A stretch of 60,626 nt of DNA, taken from an uncultured Spirochaetales bacterium. GTDB lineage: Bacteria; Spirochaetota; Spirochaetia; Sphaerochaetales; Sphaerochaetaceae. Within the stretch, counting starts at the first letter, position 1; each line of letters begins with the position of its first letter. This document shows, piece by piece, positions 1-8,560 of this stretch. The stretch spans positions 1 through 60,626 of the forward strand of contig CALXXN010000013.1 of NCBI GenBank assembly GCA_944392695.1, read 5' to 3'. The notes beneath the pieces are model-generated. The model did no database searches, was not told the origin of the DNA, and saw only the letters and a list, made by a program, of their open reading frames with translations. The position numbers were made by a program, and so were the translations under genes.

Positions 1-78
1 TGGTATCTAAACTTTAGAACGCACATGCTCTTATTTTCAATCTAGTCCTTCATCCCCTATCTTTCCGTGAAGAACCTC

Positions 79-108
79 AAAAAGAGGGTGCGGGAACACC
101 GCACCCTC
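79..108 (-). terminator. Rho-independent terminator of gpmI
   Basis: A perfect 10-bp stem (84-93 with 99-108, GAGGGTGCGG and its complement) closes a 5-nt loop. Read on the minus strand it is followed by five Ts (79-83), and it lies 19 nt past the gpmI stop codon. Bases 1-78 show no gene I can support. Confidence 0.9.
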
Positions 109-126
109 TCATCAGCTGGTAATAAC

Positions 127-1773
127 TCAGTTGAGTGTGACAATCGATGGATCGTAATCCTCTGGTGGTACGAAACCAAGGAGCGTGATACAGGTCGTGG
201 CGATTGAAGAGATGCCAAGCCCTTCCTTGAGTTCCTTTGAATACTCACCATTGTATCCGGCATCGCATATGATGCAGGGGACAGGATTGAGGGAATGGGA
301 GGTCTTGCTCTTCGGCTCACCATCCGCCCTCCTCTTCACACTGCCATCCTTGCCATGCTCGTACATGTCATCTGCATTACCGTGGTCAGCAGTGACGACC
401 ATGATGCCACCAGCAGCCTCTACGGCATCCCAGATGCGGCCGATCTGGATGTCCATGGCCTCCATGGAGCATACAACAGCCTCGTAGACGCCGGTGTGTC
501 CAACCATGTCACCATTAGGGAAGTTGAGCTTGATGAAATCCCACTTGCCGCTCTGGACCTCTTCGATGACACGGTCGGCGATTTCAGCACACTTCATCCA
601 AGGCCTCTGTTCAAAGGGGACCTTGTCACTTGGAATCTCAACGTACTCCTCAAGCTTCTCATCGAACTTGCCGGTCTTGTTGCCATTGAAGAAATAGGTG
701 ACATGACCGAACTTCTGGGTCTCTGAGATGGAGAACTGCTTGACGCCGCTGGCACAGAGGTACTCAGCCATGGTGCGGTCAATCGCAGGAGGGGAGACGA
801 GGTACTGATGGGGGACATGGAGGTCTCCATCGTACTCCATCATACCTGCGTACTCGACCTTGGGATGCCTCTTGCGGTCGAACTCGGAGAGCTCATCGGC
901 CTCGAAGGCCTTGGTTATCTCAAGCGCCCTGTCACCACGGAAGTTGAACAGGATTACAGAATCCCCATCCTCGATCGTACCGACAGGCTTGCCGTTTTCC
1001 GCGATGACGAAAGGAGGAAGGTCCTGGTCGATCGCACCAGTCTCAGCACGGAGCGTCTCAATAGCCTCATGTGCAGAGGCGAACTGGCGTCCTTCACCAA
1101 GGACGTGGGTCTCCCAACCACGGCGGACCATGTCCCAGTTGGCGTTATAGCGGTCCATTGTGATGACCATGCGTCCACCACCAGAGGCGATCTTCGCATC
1201 GAAACCATCAACAGACAGCTCCTTCAGGAATTCCGCGAAGGGGTCGAAGTAGTCAAGAGCGCTTACCTCTCCTACATCACGGCCATCAAGAAGTGCGTGT
1301 ACGCGGACCCTCTTCACACCTTCCTTCTTCGCCTCTTCGACCATGGCCTTGAGGTGGTCGATATGGGAGTGGACATTGCCATCAGACAGCAGTCCGATGA
1401 AATGAAGCGTACCACCGGTCTTCTTTACGTTGCTGACAAGATTCTTCCAAGTGTCACCCTGGAACATCAGGCCACTCTTGATCGACTGGCTGACAAGGGC
1501 GGCGCCCTGTGAGAAGACACGGCCACAACCCATGGCGTTGTGTCCAACCTCGCTGTTGCCCATGTCGGCATCAGAAGGAAGGCCTACTGCCAGCCCATGC
1601 GCCTTCAGCTTCGTGTTCGGATAATCCTTGAGGAGCTGGTCGAGATGGCGGGTCATCGCTGACTTGACAGCGTCCCCTTCCTCATATTTCCCGTAACCAA
1701 CACCGTCCATTATGACCAGGACGACTGGTCCCTTGCGGCTGATCTTGCCGTTCTTCTTCAAGGCTTCAACCAT
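127..1773 (-). CDS. gpmI: 2,3-bisphosphoglycerate-independent phosphoglycerate mutase
   Basis: Interconverts 3- and 2-phosphoglycerate in glycolysis, in the cytoplasm, using two divalent metal ions and a phosphoserine intermediate. Seen: metal-binding Asp23 in VLVIMDGVGYG, the nucleophile Ser74 in GNSEVGH, and the C-terminal metal site VTADHGNADDM near residue 460. At 548 aa it is slightly longer than the usual ~510-aa form, with a short N-terminal extension and inserts. The ATG is supported by AAGGAG eight bases upstream on the minus strand. It follows pepP with a 40-bp gap and ends at a strong terminator, so it is probably the last gene of an lgt-pepP-gpmI unit. Confidence 0.96.
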   Translation of the reverse strand: MVEALKKNGKISRKGPVVLVIMDGVGYGKYEEGDAVKSAMTRHLDQLLKDYPNTKLKAHGLAVGLPSDADMGNSEVGHNAMGCGRVFSQGAALVSQSIKSGLMFQGDTWKNLVSNVKKTGGTLHFIGLLSDGNVHSHIDHLKAMVEEAKKEGVKRVRVHALLDGRDVGEVSALDYFDPFAEFLKELSVDGFDAKIASGGGRMVITMDRYNANWDMVRRGWETHVLGEGRQFASAHEAIETLRAETGAIDQDLPPFVIAENGKPVGTIEDGDSVILFNFRGDRALEITKAFEADELSEFDRKRHPKVEYAGMMEYDGDLHVPHQYLVSPPAIDRTMAEYLCASGVKQFSISETQKFGHVTYFFNGNKTGKFDEKLEEYVEIPSDKVPFEQRPWMKCAEIADRVIEEVQSGKWDFIKLNFPNGDMVGHTGVYEAVVCSMEAMDIQIGRIWDAVEAAGGIMVVTADHGNADDMYEHGKDGSVKRRADGEPKSKTSHSLNPVPCIICDAGYNGEYSKELKEGLGISSIATTCITLLGFVPPEDYDPSIVTLN

Positions 1774-1813
1774 ATTTGTTTCTCCTTGTTTGCAATCCTC
1801 TATGATTCTAGCA

Positions 1814-3604
1814 TCACTCGAGTGGTGCTGTCATTGCCTCCAGCCAAGGCCTGGCATCCTTGTCAACAAGGTCGACCAGGCTGTCATGGACACGCTTGTG
1901 ATAATCATCGACCTGCTTCCTCTCCTCTTCAGTCAGGAGGCTTGTGTCAATCAAACGCCTCTCATAAGGAACCAGGGTGAGGACCTCGAAACCAAGGAAG
2001 AGCCCAAACTCGGTCCTGCCCTCCTCCCTGACAGCAACAAGGTTCTCTATCCTGATGCCGTGGCGGCCTTCCTTGTAGATGCCGGGCTCATCAGAGACGA
2101 CCATGCCAGGCTCCAATGCTACATCCACCGGATGTGCTGAGATCTTCATCGGCCCCTCATGCACATTGAGGTTGAAACCAACCCCGTGGCCTGTTCCATG
2201 ATAGAAGCTCATGCCTTCATTCCACATGAACTGCTTGGCGAGGACATCGAGCTGATAACCCCTGGTCCCTGCGATGAAACGCTGGCGGGAAAGGGCGAGA
2301 TGCCCCTTGAGGACCAGGGTGTAGTCCTTCTTCTGCTCAGCTGTGGCCTCTCCGAACAGCAAGGTGCGTGTGATATCAGTCATGCCGAAGTCGAACTGGC
2401 TGCCCGTGTCCAGGACCAGCAATCCATCATGATCGATCCTTGCCGATGACTCAGGAGTCGCGCTGTAGTGACACATCGCACCATGTGGTCCGAAGCCTGA
2501 AATCGGGTTGAAAGAAGGGCCCTGGTAGCCCTCGAGTTTCTTGCGCTCAGCTTCAAAGAGGCTTGAGATGGCGATTTCATCATAAGTCCCGTCGACCGCT
2601 GAGAAGTCGACCTTGCTGAATGCGTTGACGAAGGCCACGCCATCGAGGACATGGCTCTTCCTCATCCCTTCGAGCTCTGTGCTGTTCTTGCAGGCCTTGA
2701 GGTCTGTCGAGACATCACGGGAGTGGACATCCACATCCTTGCCTCCAAGGCAGGATGCGAAACCTGCGTTGATACGTGCAGGGTCGTAAAGGACGACACC
2801 ACCATCCTTCAACAGGCCAGGCATGTCTTCCATGACCGCATCATATGGCCTGATTTCAAAGGCCTTGCCGATTTCAGAGGCAAGCTCCTTGGTGAAACGG
2901 GAAGGATCCGTGAAGAGGACGGCCCTGTCCTGGCTGATGAAGAGATAGGAAAGGAAGACCGGGTTGCACTCGACATCGGATCCCCGGAGGTTGGTGATCC
3001 ATGCGATGTCATCGATGGCTGCGACAAGTGTGCAGGAGGCTCCCTTCTCCTTCAAGGCCTTCCTGATATCGTCAAGCTTGTCCTCACGGCTCCTGCCGCA
3101 GATGCTGACAGGCATGTCATGCAGCTTCGTCGCAGGGAGACCAGGCCTGTCATCCCAGATCCTGTCCAGGAGGTCGTCAGTGGCGCGGTAAGTGACCTGG
3201 CGGCGCTGGAACAGCTCCTGCTTGGCCCAGAGCTCCTTCAATGAGATTTCATAACGGCATGTGCCGATGACAGCCCCTGGCGTGGAATGTGAGATGATGA
3301 AGTCGTCAATCGTGGGAACCCCCTCCATATCCATCTTCATCAACTCGATTCCACTGCCATCCAACTGCTCTGCGGCCTGGATGAAGTAACGGGAATCTGT
3401 CCACAGCCATGCACCATCCTTGGAAACGAGGACGGTACCAGCCGATCCCGTGAAACCAGAGATGAAGGCACGGGTGCGCCAATGAGGGGCGACGTATTCG
3501 CTCATATGGGCATCACTGCCATTGATGATGTACCAGTCCAGCCCCTCAGCGGCCATTCCGCTTCTGAGCTTTGCCAGCCTTTGCATGACCTTGTTTTCCG
3601 ACAT
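1814..3604 (-). CDS. pepP: Xaa-Pro aminopeptidase, M24 family, three-domain type
   Basis: Cytoplasmic metallo-aminopeptidase expected to remove the N-terminal residue before proline. Two creatinase-type N-terminal domains (about 1-300) precede a pita-bread M24 domain (about 310-535) and a short C-terminal M24 extension; 596 aa is the usual length of this long subclass. Metal-ligand motifs are visible: LDTGSQFDFGMTDITRT (Asp pair), FYHGTGHGVG (His), SDEPGIY (Glu) and GIRIENL (Glu). AGGAGGA eight bases before the ATG supports this start even though it places the first 59 bp inside the end of lgt. Substrate specificity is inferred from the family; no signal peptide is seen. Confidence 0.93.
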   Translation of the reverse strand: MSENKVMQRLAKLRSGMAAEGLDWYIINGSDAHMSEYVAPHWRTRAFISGFTGSAGTVLVSKDGAWLWTDSRYFIQAAEQLDGSGIELMKMDMEGVPTIDDFIISHSTPGAVIGTCRYEISLKELWAKQELFQRRQVTYRATDDLLDRIWDDRPGLPATKLHDMPVSICGRSREDKLDDIRKALKEKGASCTLVAAIDDIAWITNLRGSDVECNPVFLSYLFISQDRAVLFTDPSRFTKELASEIGKAFEIRPYDAVMEDMPGLLKDGGVVLYDPARINAGFASCLGGKDVDVHSRDVSTDLKACKNSTELEGMRKSHVLDGVAFVNAFSKVDFSAVDGTYDEIAISSLFEAERKKLEGYQGPSFNPISGFGPHGAMCHYSATPESSARIDHDGLLVLDTGSQFDFGMTDITRTLLFGEATAEQKKDYTLVLKGHLALSRQRFIAGTRGYQLDVLAKQFMWNEGMSFYHGTGHGVGFNLNVHEGPMKISAHPVDVALEPGMVVSDEPGIYKEGRHGIRIENLVAVREEGRTEFGLFLGFEVLTLVPYERRLIDTSLLTEEERKQVDDYHKRVHDSLVDLVDKDARPWLEAMTAPLE

Positions 3605-4553
3605 AGGCCTTCCTCCTGTTGATGTATATGAAGAAAACGATGGCGGCCGCCATCATCAAGAGGCAGAAGACCTGCCCCTGTGAGATGTTCAGGAATGATT
3701 GGAACACTGCGATGTTGTCACTCTCAGCCCCCAGGGCCATGACATAACCGATGTCAGCATCAGGCTGACGGCAGTATTCGATCAGGAAGCGCACGAAACC
3801 ATAGCCGAAGACATAAAAGGAAAGCATCGATCCTGGTTTCAATGACTTCCTGCGGATAAGAGGCCTGCAGATGAACCACAACACAAGGAAGAGCACCAGG
3901 CCTTCAAAAAGGGCCTCGTAGAGCTGGGAAGGATGGCGTGGCAGGTTCACATAGGCCTGGCCTGCGATGTCCATTCCGACCCTGGATGCCACCTCCTGCA
4001 CCCAAGGCAGGGAGCTGTCGAAAGAAGGGGCTGTCGGGAAGATCATGCCCCAGGGGACACTTGTCACCCTTCCATAGAGTTCTCCATTGATGAAGTTTCC
4101 AAGGCGTCCAAAGGTATAACCTAGTGGTATGCCAGTGACAATCAGGTCGACCTGGCGCAGGAAGTTGAACTTCCTCCTCCTGGCATAGATCCAGCCTGCA
4201 ACAAGCGCTCCGACGACCCCACCATGGTAGCTCATGCCGGGAAGCCCCACGAACCGGCCATCCCTGAAAGGCCAGAAGATCATCCATGGATGTGTCAGGT
4301 AATACCAGCCATCGCTGTAGAAGAAGACAGAGAACAGGCGTGCTCCTATCAGCAGGCCGATGACCGCCCATATGAAGAGGTTCTCACTCTCCTCCTTGCT
4401 TATTCCTGGACCGGGATCCCTCTTCAGCTGCCAGCGATACAGGAGCCAGGCAACTGCGAAGGCCACGATATACATGACCGCGTACCAGCGTATCGGTAGG
4501 AAGGAGACCACATATGGGTCCAGCCATGATGGATAGTCTATGTAGAGCGGCAT
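3546..4553 (-). CDS. lgt: Prolipoprotein diacylglyceryl transferase
   Basis: Inner-membrane enzyme that transfers diacylglycerol from phosphatidylglycerol to the lipobox cysteine of prolipoproteins, the first step of lipoprotein maturation; lipoproteins encoded at 40.9 and 48.0 kb would be substrates. Seen: about seven hydrophobic segments, HGGVVGALVAG, the signature GRLGNFINGELYGR and HPSQLYE. The start is ATG 4553 (335 aa). An upstream TTG at 4589 would extend it but would sit inside a good promoter. There is no Shine-Dalgarno, and the -10 ends 7 nt before the ATG, suggesting a leaderless message. The C-terminal end is lysine/arginine rich and overlaps pepP by 59 bp. Confidence 0.95.
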   Translation of the reverse strand: MPLYIDYPSWLDPYVVSFLPIRWYAVMYIVAFAVAWLLYRWQLKRDPGPGISKEESENLFIWAVIGLLIGARLFSVFFYSDGWYYLTHPWMIFWPFRDGRFVGLPGMSYHGGVVGALVAGWIYARRRKFNFLRQVDLIVTGIPLGYTFGRLGNFINGELYGRVTSVPWGMIFPTAPSFDSSLPWVQEVASRVGMDIAGQAYVNLPRHPSQLYEALFEGLVLFLVLWFICRPLIRRKSLKPGSMLSFYVFGYGFVRFLIEYCRQPDADIGYVMALGAESDNIAVFQSFLNISQGQVFCLLMMAAAIVFFIYINRRKAYVGKQGHAKAGKAQKRNGR

Positions 4554-4560
4554 GGACAGA

Positions 4561-4589
4561 AGTGTAGTCACTGCTTCAAGGCGGGTCAA
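4561..4589 (-). promoter_or_regulatory. lgt promoter, predicted leaderless
   Basis: On the minus strand, TTGACC (4584-4589), a 17-bp spacer and TACACT (4561-4566), then exactly 7 nt to ATG 4553. A start of transcription 7 nt after the -10 falls on the start codon. Confidence 0.65.
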
Positions 4590-4600
4590 TTCACGCGGGA

Positions 4601-4629
4601 TTGTGTGCCACTTTCCTTTGGTCTAGAAT
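4601..4629 (+). promoter_or_regulatory. S41 protease promoter, predicted leaderless
   Basis: TTGTGT (4601-4606), 17-bp spacer, TAGAAT (4624-4629), then 7 nt to ATG 4637, with no Shine-Dalgarno. It is divergent from the lgt promoter; the two -35 hexamers are only 11 bp apart. Confidence 0.6.
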
Positions 4630-4636
4630 CCAAGTC

Positions 4637-6058
4637 ATGAGATGCAAGTCGAGGAAAGCAGCCGCCTTGTTCTGCCTCCTGGCCCTCGCCCTGCCCTGTC
4701 TGGCAAGTGGTGGCATGGAGGCCCAGGCCGCACCACAGTTCATAGGACTACGACAGAGCTCGATCTCCGCCGTACTCAACAACATAAACACGCTTTACCA
4801 GTACCTCAAGACTAATGCCTTCTATGAATTGGATGACAGCCTTGTCGAAGACAACCTGACAAGGGCCTTGATGGCGGCACTGGACGACCCCTATGCCAGC
4901 TATGTATCCACGTCAAAGGAAGTCGATGAGGAAATCAGCGGCACCTATGTGGGGATCGGCATCTATCTGACAAAGATGGACCCACTGTTCATCGACTGGG
5001 ATGATCCTGGAAGCTGGATGATCCATGTCGAAAGCCCCTTCCCCGGAGGTCCTGCCGACCTTGCCGGGATAAAGGCCCGTGACATGATCAGCCATATTGA
5101 TGGACAGATCGTAGCGGACATGGATGCTGATGAGGCGAGCAAGCTCCTCCGTGGACAGGAAGGTGTCGAGATGACACTGACAATCCACCGCGGGGACAGT
5201 GTCTTCAATGTCACACTCACACCAGAGGTCGTGGTCACACCATCTGTCGACTCCGCGATGATACCAGGCACATCAATTGGCTACATGGCCATCGATGACT
5301 TCACAGAATCCACCCTGTCCTTGGTCAGCGAGGCCCTGTCACAACTTTCCTACCAAGGCATGGAGGCCTTGGTCATAGACCTCAGGAACAACCCAGGAGG
5401 CTTGGTAAGCGCAGCACACCAGGTCTCCGACTTCTTCCTGCAGGAAGGTACACCTGTCGTCAAAGTGGAGTTCAAAGAGGGTTCATCACATCAGGACTTC
5501 TCCCTACAGGCAGGCAATCTTACACGCAAGTACACCCTTCCTGTAGCCATATTGGTGAACGGAGGCACAGCATCAGCCAGCGAGATCTTCTCAGCCGCCC
5601 TCCAGGACAATGGACGTGCCATGGTCATAGGAAGCCAGACCTTCGGCAAGGGCATCATCCAGGATGTCGTGCCATGGAACGACGGGTATATCCAGTACAC
5701 AAGCGCCCACTACCTGACACCTGAAGGCAATGACATACACGAAGTGGGGATCACCCCGGATGTCGTAATCGAGGAGGAGGGGTTGGATGAGGAGGAAGCA
5801 GCCTCCTACTTCGCATTCGCTTCAGCCCATCAGGAAGACCTGCTCTCATGGATTGATGAGCATCCTGACTACAACGTGGACAACATCGAGGCCTTCGCCA
5901 AGACCTGGGAAGATGAGGTCTCATTCGACCCCCTCTACCTGAGGATACTCATCCGGAACGAATACATCACAGCCATGCCAGCAGAGGAACGTCCTGTGAT
6001 GGATCCTGTATATGACACCGCGTTGAGGGAGGCCGTCTCACTCCTGGAGGGGAAATGA
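4637..6058 (+). CDS. Carboxyl-terminal processing protease, S41 family, exported
   Basis: PDZ-containing serine protease expected to trim or degrade proteins in the periplasm (Ctp/Prc family). The N-terminus MRCKSRKAAALFCLLALALP is a signal peptide with likely cleavage after AQA near residue 31. The PDZ domain spans about 105-195 and the S41 core about 210-385. The catalytic dyad is Ser313 in GTASASEIF and Lys338 in QTFGKG, spaced 25 residues as in known CtpA enzymes. A longer frame starts at 4601, but ATG 4637 is preferred because it gives a clean signal peptide and sits 7 nt after a -10 box. Its stop overlaps the rsmE start by 4 bp, so the two are co-translated. Confidence 0.92.
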   Translation: MRCKSRKAAALFCLLALALPCLASGGMEAQAAPQFIGLRQSSISAVLNNINTLYQYLKTNAFYELDDSLVEDNLTRALMAALDDPYASYVSTSKEVDEEISGTYVGIGIYLTKMDPLFIDWDDPGSWMIHVESPFPGGPADLAGIKARDMISHIDGQIVADMDADEASKLLRGQEGVEMTLTIHRGDSVFNVTLTPEVVVTPSVDSAMIPGTSIGYMAIDDFTESTLSLVSEALSQLSYQGMEALVIDLRNNPGGLVSAAHQVSDFFLQEGTPVVKVEFKEGSSHQDFSLQAGNLTRKYTLPVAILVNGGTASASEIFSAALQDNGRAMVIGSQTFGKGIIQDVVPWNDGYIQYTSAHYLTPEGNDIHEVGITPDVVIEEEGLDEEEAASYFAFASAHQEDLLSWIDEHPDYNVDNIEAFAKTWEDEVSFDPLYLRILIRNEYITAMPAEERPVMDPVYDTALREAVSLLEGK

Positions 6059-6813
6059 GGATAATGCTCCTTGCCTCGGACAGGGTCCAAGGTGACAGCT
6101 ATCAGCTCTCTGTGAAGGAGCGCCGCTATCTGATGAAGGTCCTGCGCCTCGAGGTGGGCGCACTTGTCAGCGCACGTGATGAGCGTGGCTCCTATTACGA
6201 AGCCACGATCAAGGACAGGGACACGCTCTCTCTCAAACCTTCTGACAAGCCAGCCGACAGCCATACAGACAAGCTCACCGCCTACAAGGAGGCCCTTCCT
6301 GTCATACATGTCTACCAGGGCCTTGTGCGCAGCCGCCGCAACGAGGATGCGGCAAGGATGATGGTCGAAGCAGGTGTGAGCGACCTCACCTTCATCACAA
6401 GCCGTTTTTCCCAGCCAGGTGTCGACGATGCACATGTGCTTTCAAGGATCAGCACTGTCATGGACCAGGCCGTACAGCAGAGCGGCTCTGAGACAGCGCC
6501 ATTGAAGAAAGAAGTGATGACGTTCCAAGATGCCATCAAGAGCGCAAAAGGTCTCAAGATACTACTCCATCAGGCAGCCGTTGGTGAGACGAAGCTCCTC
6601 CCCACATTGCTGGATGAAACCAACATCCCTGATGATGGAATCTCCATCTTCATTGGTCCTGAGGGTGGTTTCAGCGATGACGAGGTCGCCATGGCACTTG
6701 CCCAAGGGGCCTGTTGCAGCCTGCTGCCTACCAACATCCTGCGTTCGGAGACGGCAGGAATCTATGCCGTAGCAGTAATCCAGGCCTTTTGGAGCAGGAT
6801 AAGACACTCATAA
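6055..6813 (+). CDS. rsmE: 16S rRNA (uracil1498-N3)-methyltransferase
   Basis: SAM-dependent SPOUT-fold methyltransferase that modifies U1498 of 16S rRNA. Seen: an N-terminal PUA-like part (1-70) with KERRYLMKVLRLEVG, and the C-terminal knot motifs IFIGPEGGFSDDEV and ILRSETAGIYAV, the SAM-binding signature of the family. At 252 aa it matches the usual length. The ATG overlaps the S41 protease stop (ATGA), so translation is probably coupled. Confidence 0.95.
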   Translation: MRIMLLASDRVQGDSYQLSVKERRYLMKVLRLEVGALVSARDERGSYYEATIKDRDTLSLKPSDKPADSHTDKLTAYKEALPVIHVYQGLVRSRRNEDAARMMVEAGVSDLTFITSRFSQPGVDDAHVLSRISTVMDQAVQQSGSETAPLKKEVMTFQDAIKSAKGLKILLHQAAVGETKLLPTLLDETNIPDDGISIFIGPEGGFSDDEVAMALAQGACCSLLPTNILRSETAGIYAVAVIQAFWSRIRHS

Positions 6814-6969
6814 GCGCTATAAGAACGCGAATATACATGTTTTCTGTAACTATCTTGCTCTAAACCTATCATTCTGTGTTGCTTGGTTGTAGCCTATGTG
6901 AAAATTCACAAGGAGGAAAGAAGTTTTCTGCGTGTGTGAGGGCCTCGGGGGAAGCTTCCTAGGAAAGAC

Positions 6970-8103
6970 ATGTTCTTCATCTTATCCAGCAGCCGTTCCC
7001 TGCGGCGCATGGCAAACAGCTGGTCAACGGCAGACAGGGCCAGGTTCGTCACAAGTTATGAAAGGCTCGCAAAGGAGGCTGCAGCCTGTAGGAAGGATTT
7101 TGGAATCATCCTTGGCGAGGATGCCAGTGTCGAGGACATAAGGGCGGTATCTGTGGACTTCCTCCACAACAGCCGTGTCATCTTCATAATCTTCCTAGTG
7201 CCATGCTCAGACCATCCAGGCATACATGTAGCCCACAGTCATGTGCATTTCACGACAAAAGACCAGCTGGGACTGCTCCTGCCAGCCCTGCTCCCACAGC
7301 CCCAGGAGGCATCAGGCAGGGATGTCGATGAAGAGAGGCTTTCCCATGTATTGATCGGTTCATCTGACATCATGAGGAAACTCAGGCAGCTGATCATCCA
7401 GATAGGCAGGAGCGGTTGCAACTGCCTGATCTGTGGGGAAAGCGGAAGTGGGAAGGAAGACACCGCCAGGGCGGTGGCTGGTGCTGGCGGTTCCAGCAAG
7501 ACGGCCTTCATGAACTGTGCCGCATTAGGTGGTGATGGCTTGGTCGACAGCCACCTCTTCGGCTACAAGAAAGGAGCTTTCACTGGAGCCTATGAGGACA
7601 GCCCGGGGATACTTGATGCGGCTGATGGAGGCAGCCTCCTGCTTGATGAACTGGAGGAACTGCCTCCTCGTGTACAAGCCAAGCTGCTGAGAGTGCTCGA
7701 TGGCCATGGTTACAACCGTATCGGAGAAGCAGACAGGGAGCGTCAGGTAAATTTCAGGGTGATAGGCATGTCAAACAAGAGTGTGACCAGCTTGCGTAAG
7801 GAAGGACGCATGCGCCCTGACTTCTTCATGCGCATAGCCTGTGAGCTGATCGAACTCCCACCACTTCGTGAACATCCAGAGGACATAGGAGAAATCGTAC
7901 GTCACCATGAAGCACTGCTTGGCTATGGGGAGGACCCTATCCAGGACCTGGACTCTCTCATGGCCTACTCCTGGCCTGGCAATGTAAGGGAGCTCGTCAA
8001 TGCTATCGGCATGATCCACCGCAGGGGCAAGGCAAGTGCCCGATTGGAAAGTACTGATTTCGCCCTATCAAGCCGCTTCGAGGAAGGCCTCTTCATGGAG
8101 TAA
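6970..8103 (+). CDS. Sigma-54-activator-like AAA+ ATPase without DNA-binding domain
   Basis: Belongs to the bacterial enhancer-binding proteins that use ATP to remodel sigma-54 RNA polymerase. Seen: a weak receiver-like or unknown N-terminal region (1-115), Walker A GESGSGK (156-162), the sigma-54 contact loop GAFTGA intact at 202-207, Walker B SLLLDE (222-227), a likely arginine finger at Arg282 and WPGNVREL (335-342). The protein stops at 377 soon after the AAA+ lid, so the usual Fis-type helix-turn-helix is missing. Start: ATG 6970 follows AGGA with 5-nt spacing. A stronger AGGAGG at 6911-6916 is not matched by any in-frame start because TGA 6937 intervenes, so an N-terminal frameshift is possible. 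Chlamydial and epsilonproteobacterial activators also lack an HTH and act from solution; by analogy this one may too. The target is unknown and no rpoN lies in the window. Confidence 0.8.
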   Translation: MFFILSSSRSLRRMANSWSTADRARFVTSYERLAKEAAACRKDFGIILGEDASVEDIRAVSVDFLHNSRVIFIIFLVPCSDHPGIHVAHSHVHFTTKDQLGLLLPALLPQPQEASGRDVDEERLSHVLIGSSDIMRKLRQLIIQIGRSGCNCLICGESGSGKEDTARAVAGAGGSSKTAFMNCAALGGDGLVDSHLFGYKKGAFTGAYEDSPGILDAADGGSLLLDELEELPPRVQAKLLRVLDGHGYNRIGEADRERQVNFRVIGMSNKSVTSLRKEGRMRPDFFMRIACELIELPPLREHPEDIGEIVRHHEALLGYGEDPIQDLDSLMAYSWPGNVRELVNAIGMIHRRGKASARLESTDFALSSRFEEGLFME

Positions 8104-8145
8104 GAGCGTCTGGCACACCATACGCCACCACAGGACCAAAAGGGG

Positions 8146-8470
8146 TTTTCCACAGGCTTATCTCATGCAGGATGGGTAGTTGTGAGAATCCACAGATTTT
8201 GTTGAAACTGTTGAAAACCTGTTGAAAACTGACTTTTCAACAGGTCTTTTTCTGACTTTCCACAAGCTTGTTGAAAAGTCATTCCTATATAATTCCTGAT
8301 GCGTTCCAATTGCATATGACTTAAAATAATTCTTTTCGTATGAATTAATTACAAAAAGTTTCAACTTTGAGTCGAAATAGTGTCAGAGGCATATGCGATC
8401 AGAAGTTTTCCACTTTTACACCAACTTTTCCACAGGCTTGTTGAAAACATGTGGAAAACCCAGTGGAAAA
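8146..8470. other. Cluster of DnaA-box-like 9-mers around an AT-rich core
   Basis: The 457-bp gap between the AAA+ gene and murA holds about a dozen 9-mers of the form TTTTCCACA or TTTTCAACA, or their complements. TTTTCCACA: 8146, 8426 (TTTTCCACT at 8406). TTTTCAACA: 8234. TGTTGAAAA: 8209, 8220, 8269, 8439. TGTGGAAAA: 8450 (AGTGGAAAA at 8462). One-mismatch forms start at 8186, 8199 and 8256. Two pairs face each other across 4 bp (8256-8277 and 8426-8447). The middle (about 8281-8370) is AT-rich and lacks boxes, resembling an unwinding element. TTTTCCACA is a known DnaA-box variant in some phyla. No coding gene is seen in this gap. Confidence 0.65.
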
Positions 8471-8560
8471 CCATATATAGTGCCCCTCGGGACAAAGGGA
8501 GCAGGAAAGGCATCATAGGACACTCTCCTGCGCTTCCTGTATTCCTGACAAGCTTTTGCC

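Noticed and set aside
808-1512. Long open frames antisense to gpmI and to other GC-rich genes, up to more than 200 aa
   Set aside because: They follow the codon bias of the genes on the other strand, have no family motifs and no ribosome sites; typical shadows.
6932-7141. 69-aa frame from GTG 6932 behind a strong AGGAGG
   Set aside because: It is out of frame with the AAA+ gene, has no recognisable motif and its GTG is 15 nt from the AGGAGG. Kept only as a hint of a possible frameshift.
8139-8470. Repeated TTTTCCACA/TGTTGAAAA elements as a possible CRISPR or transposon scar
   Set aside because: The units are 9 bp, in both orientations, irregularly spaced and without spacers or terminal repeats; they fit DnaA boxes better.
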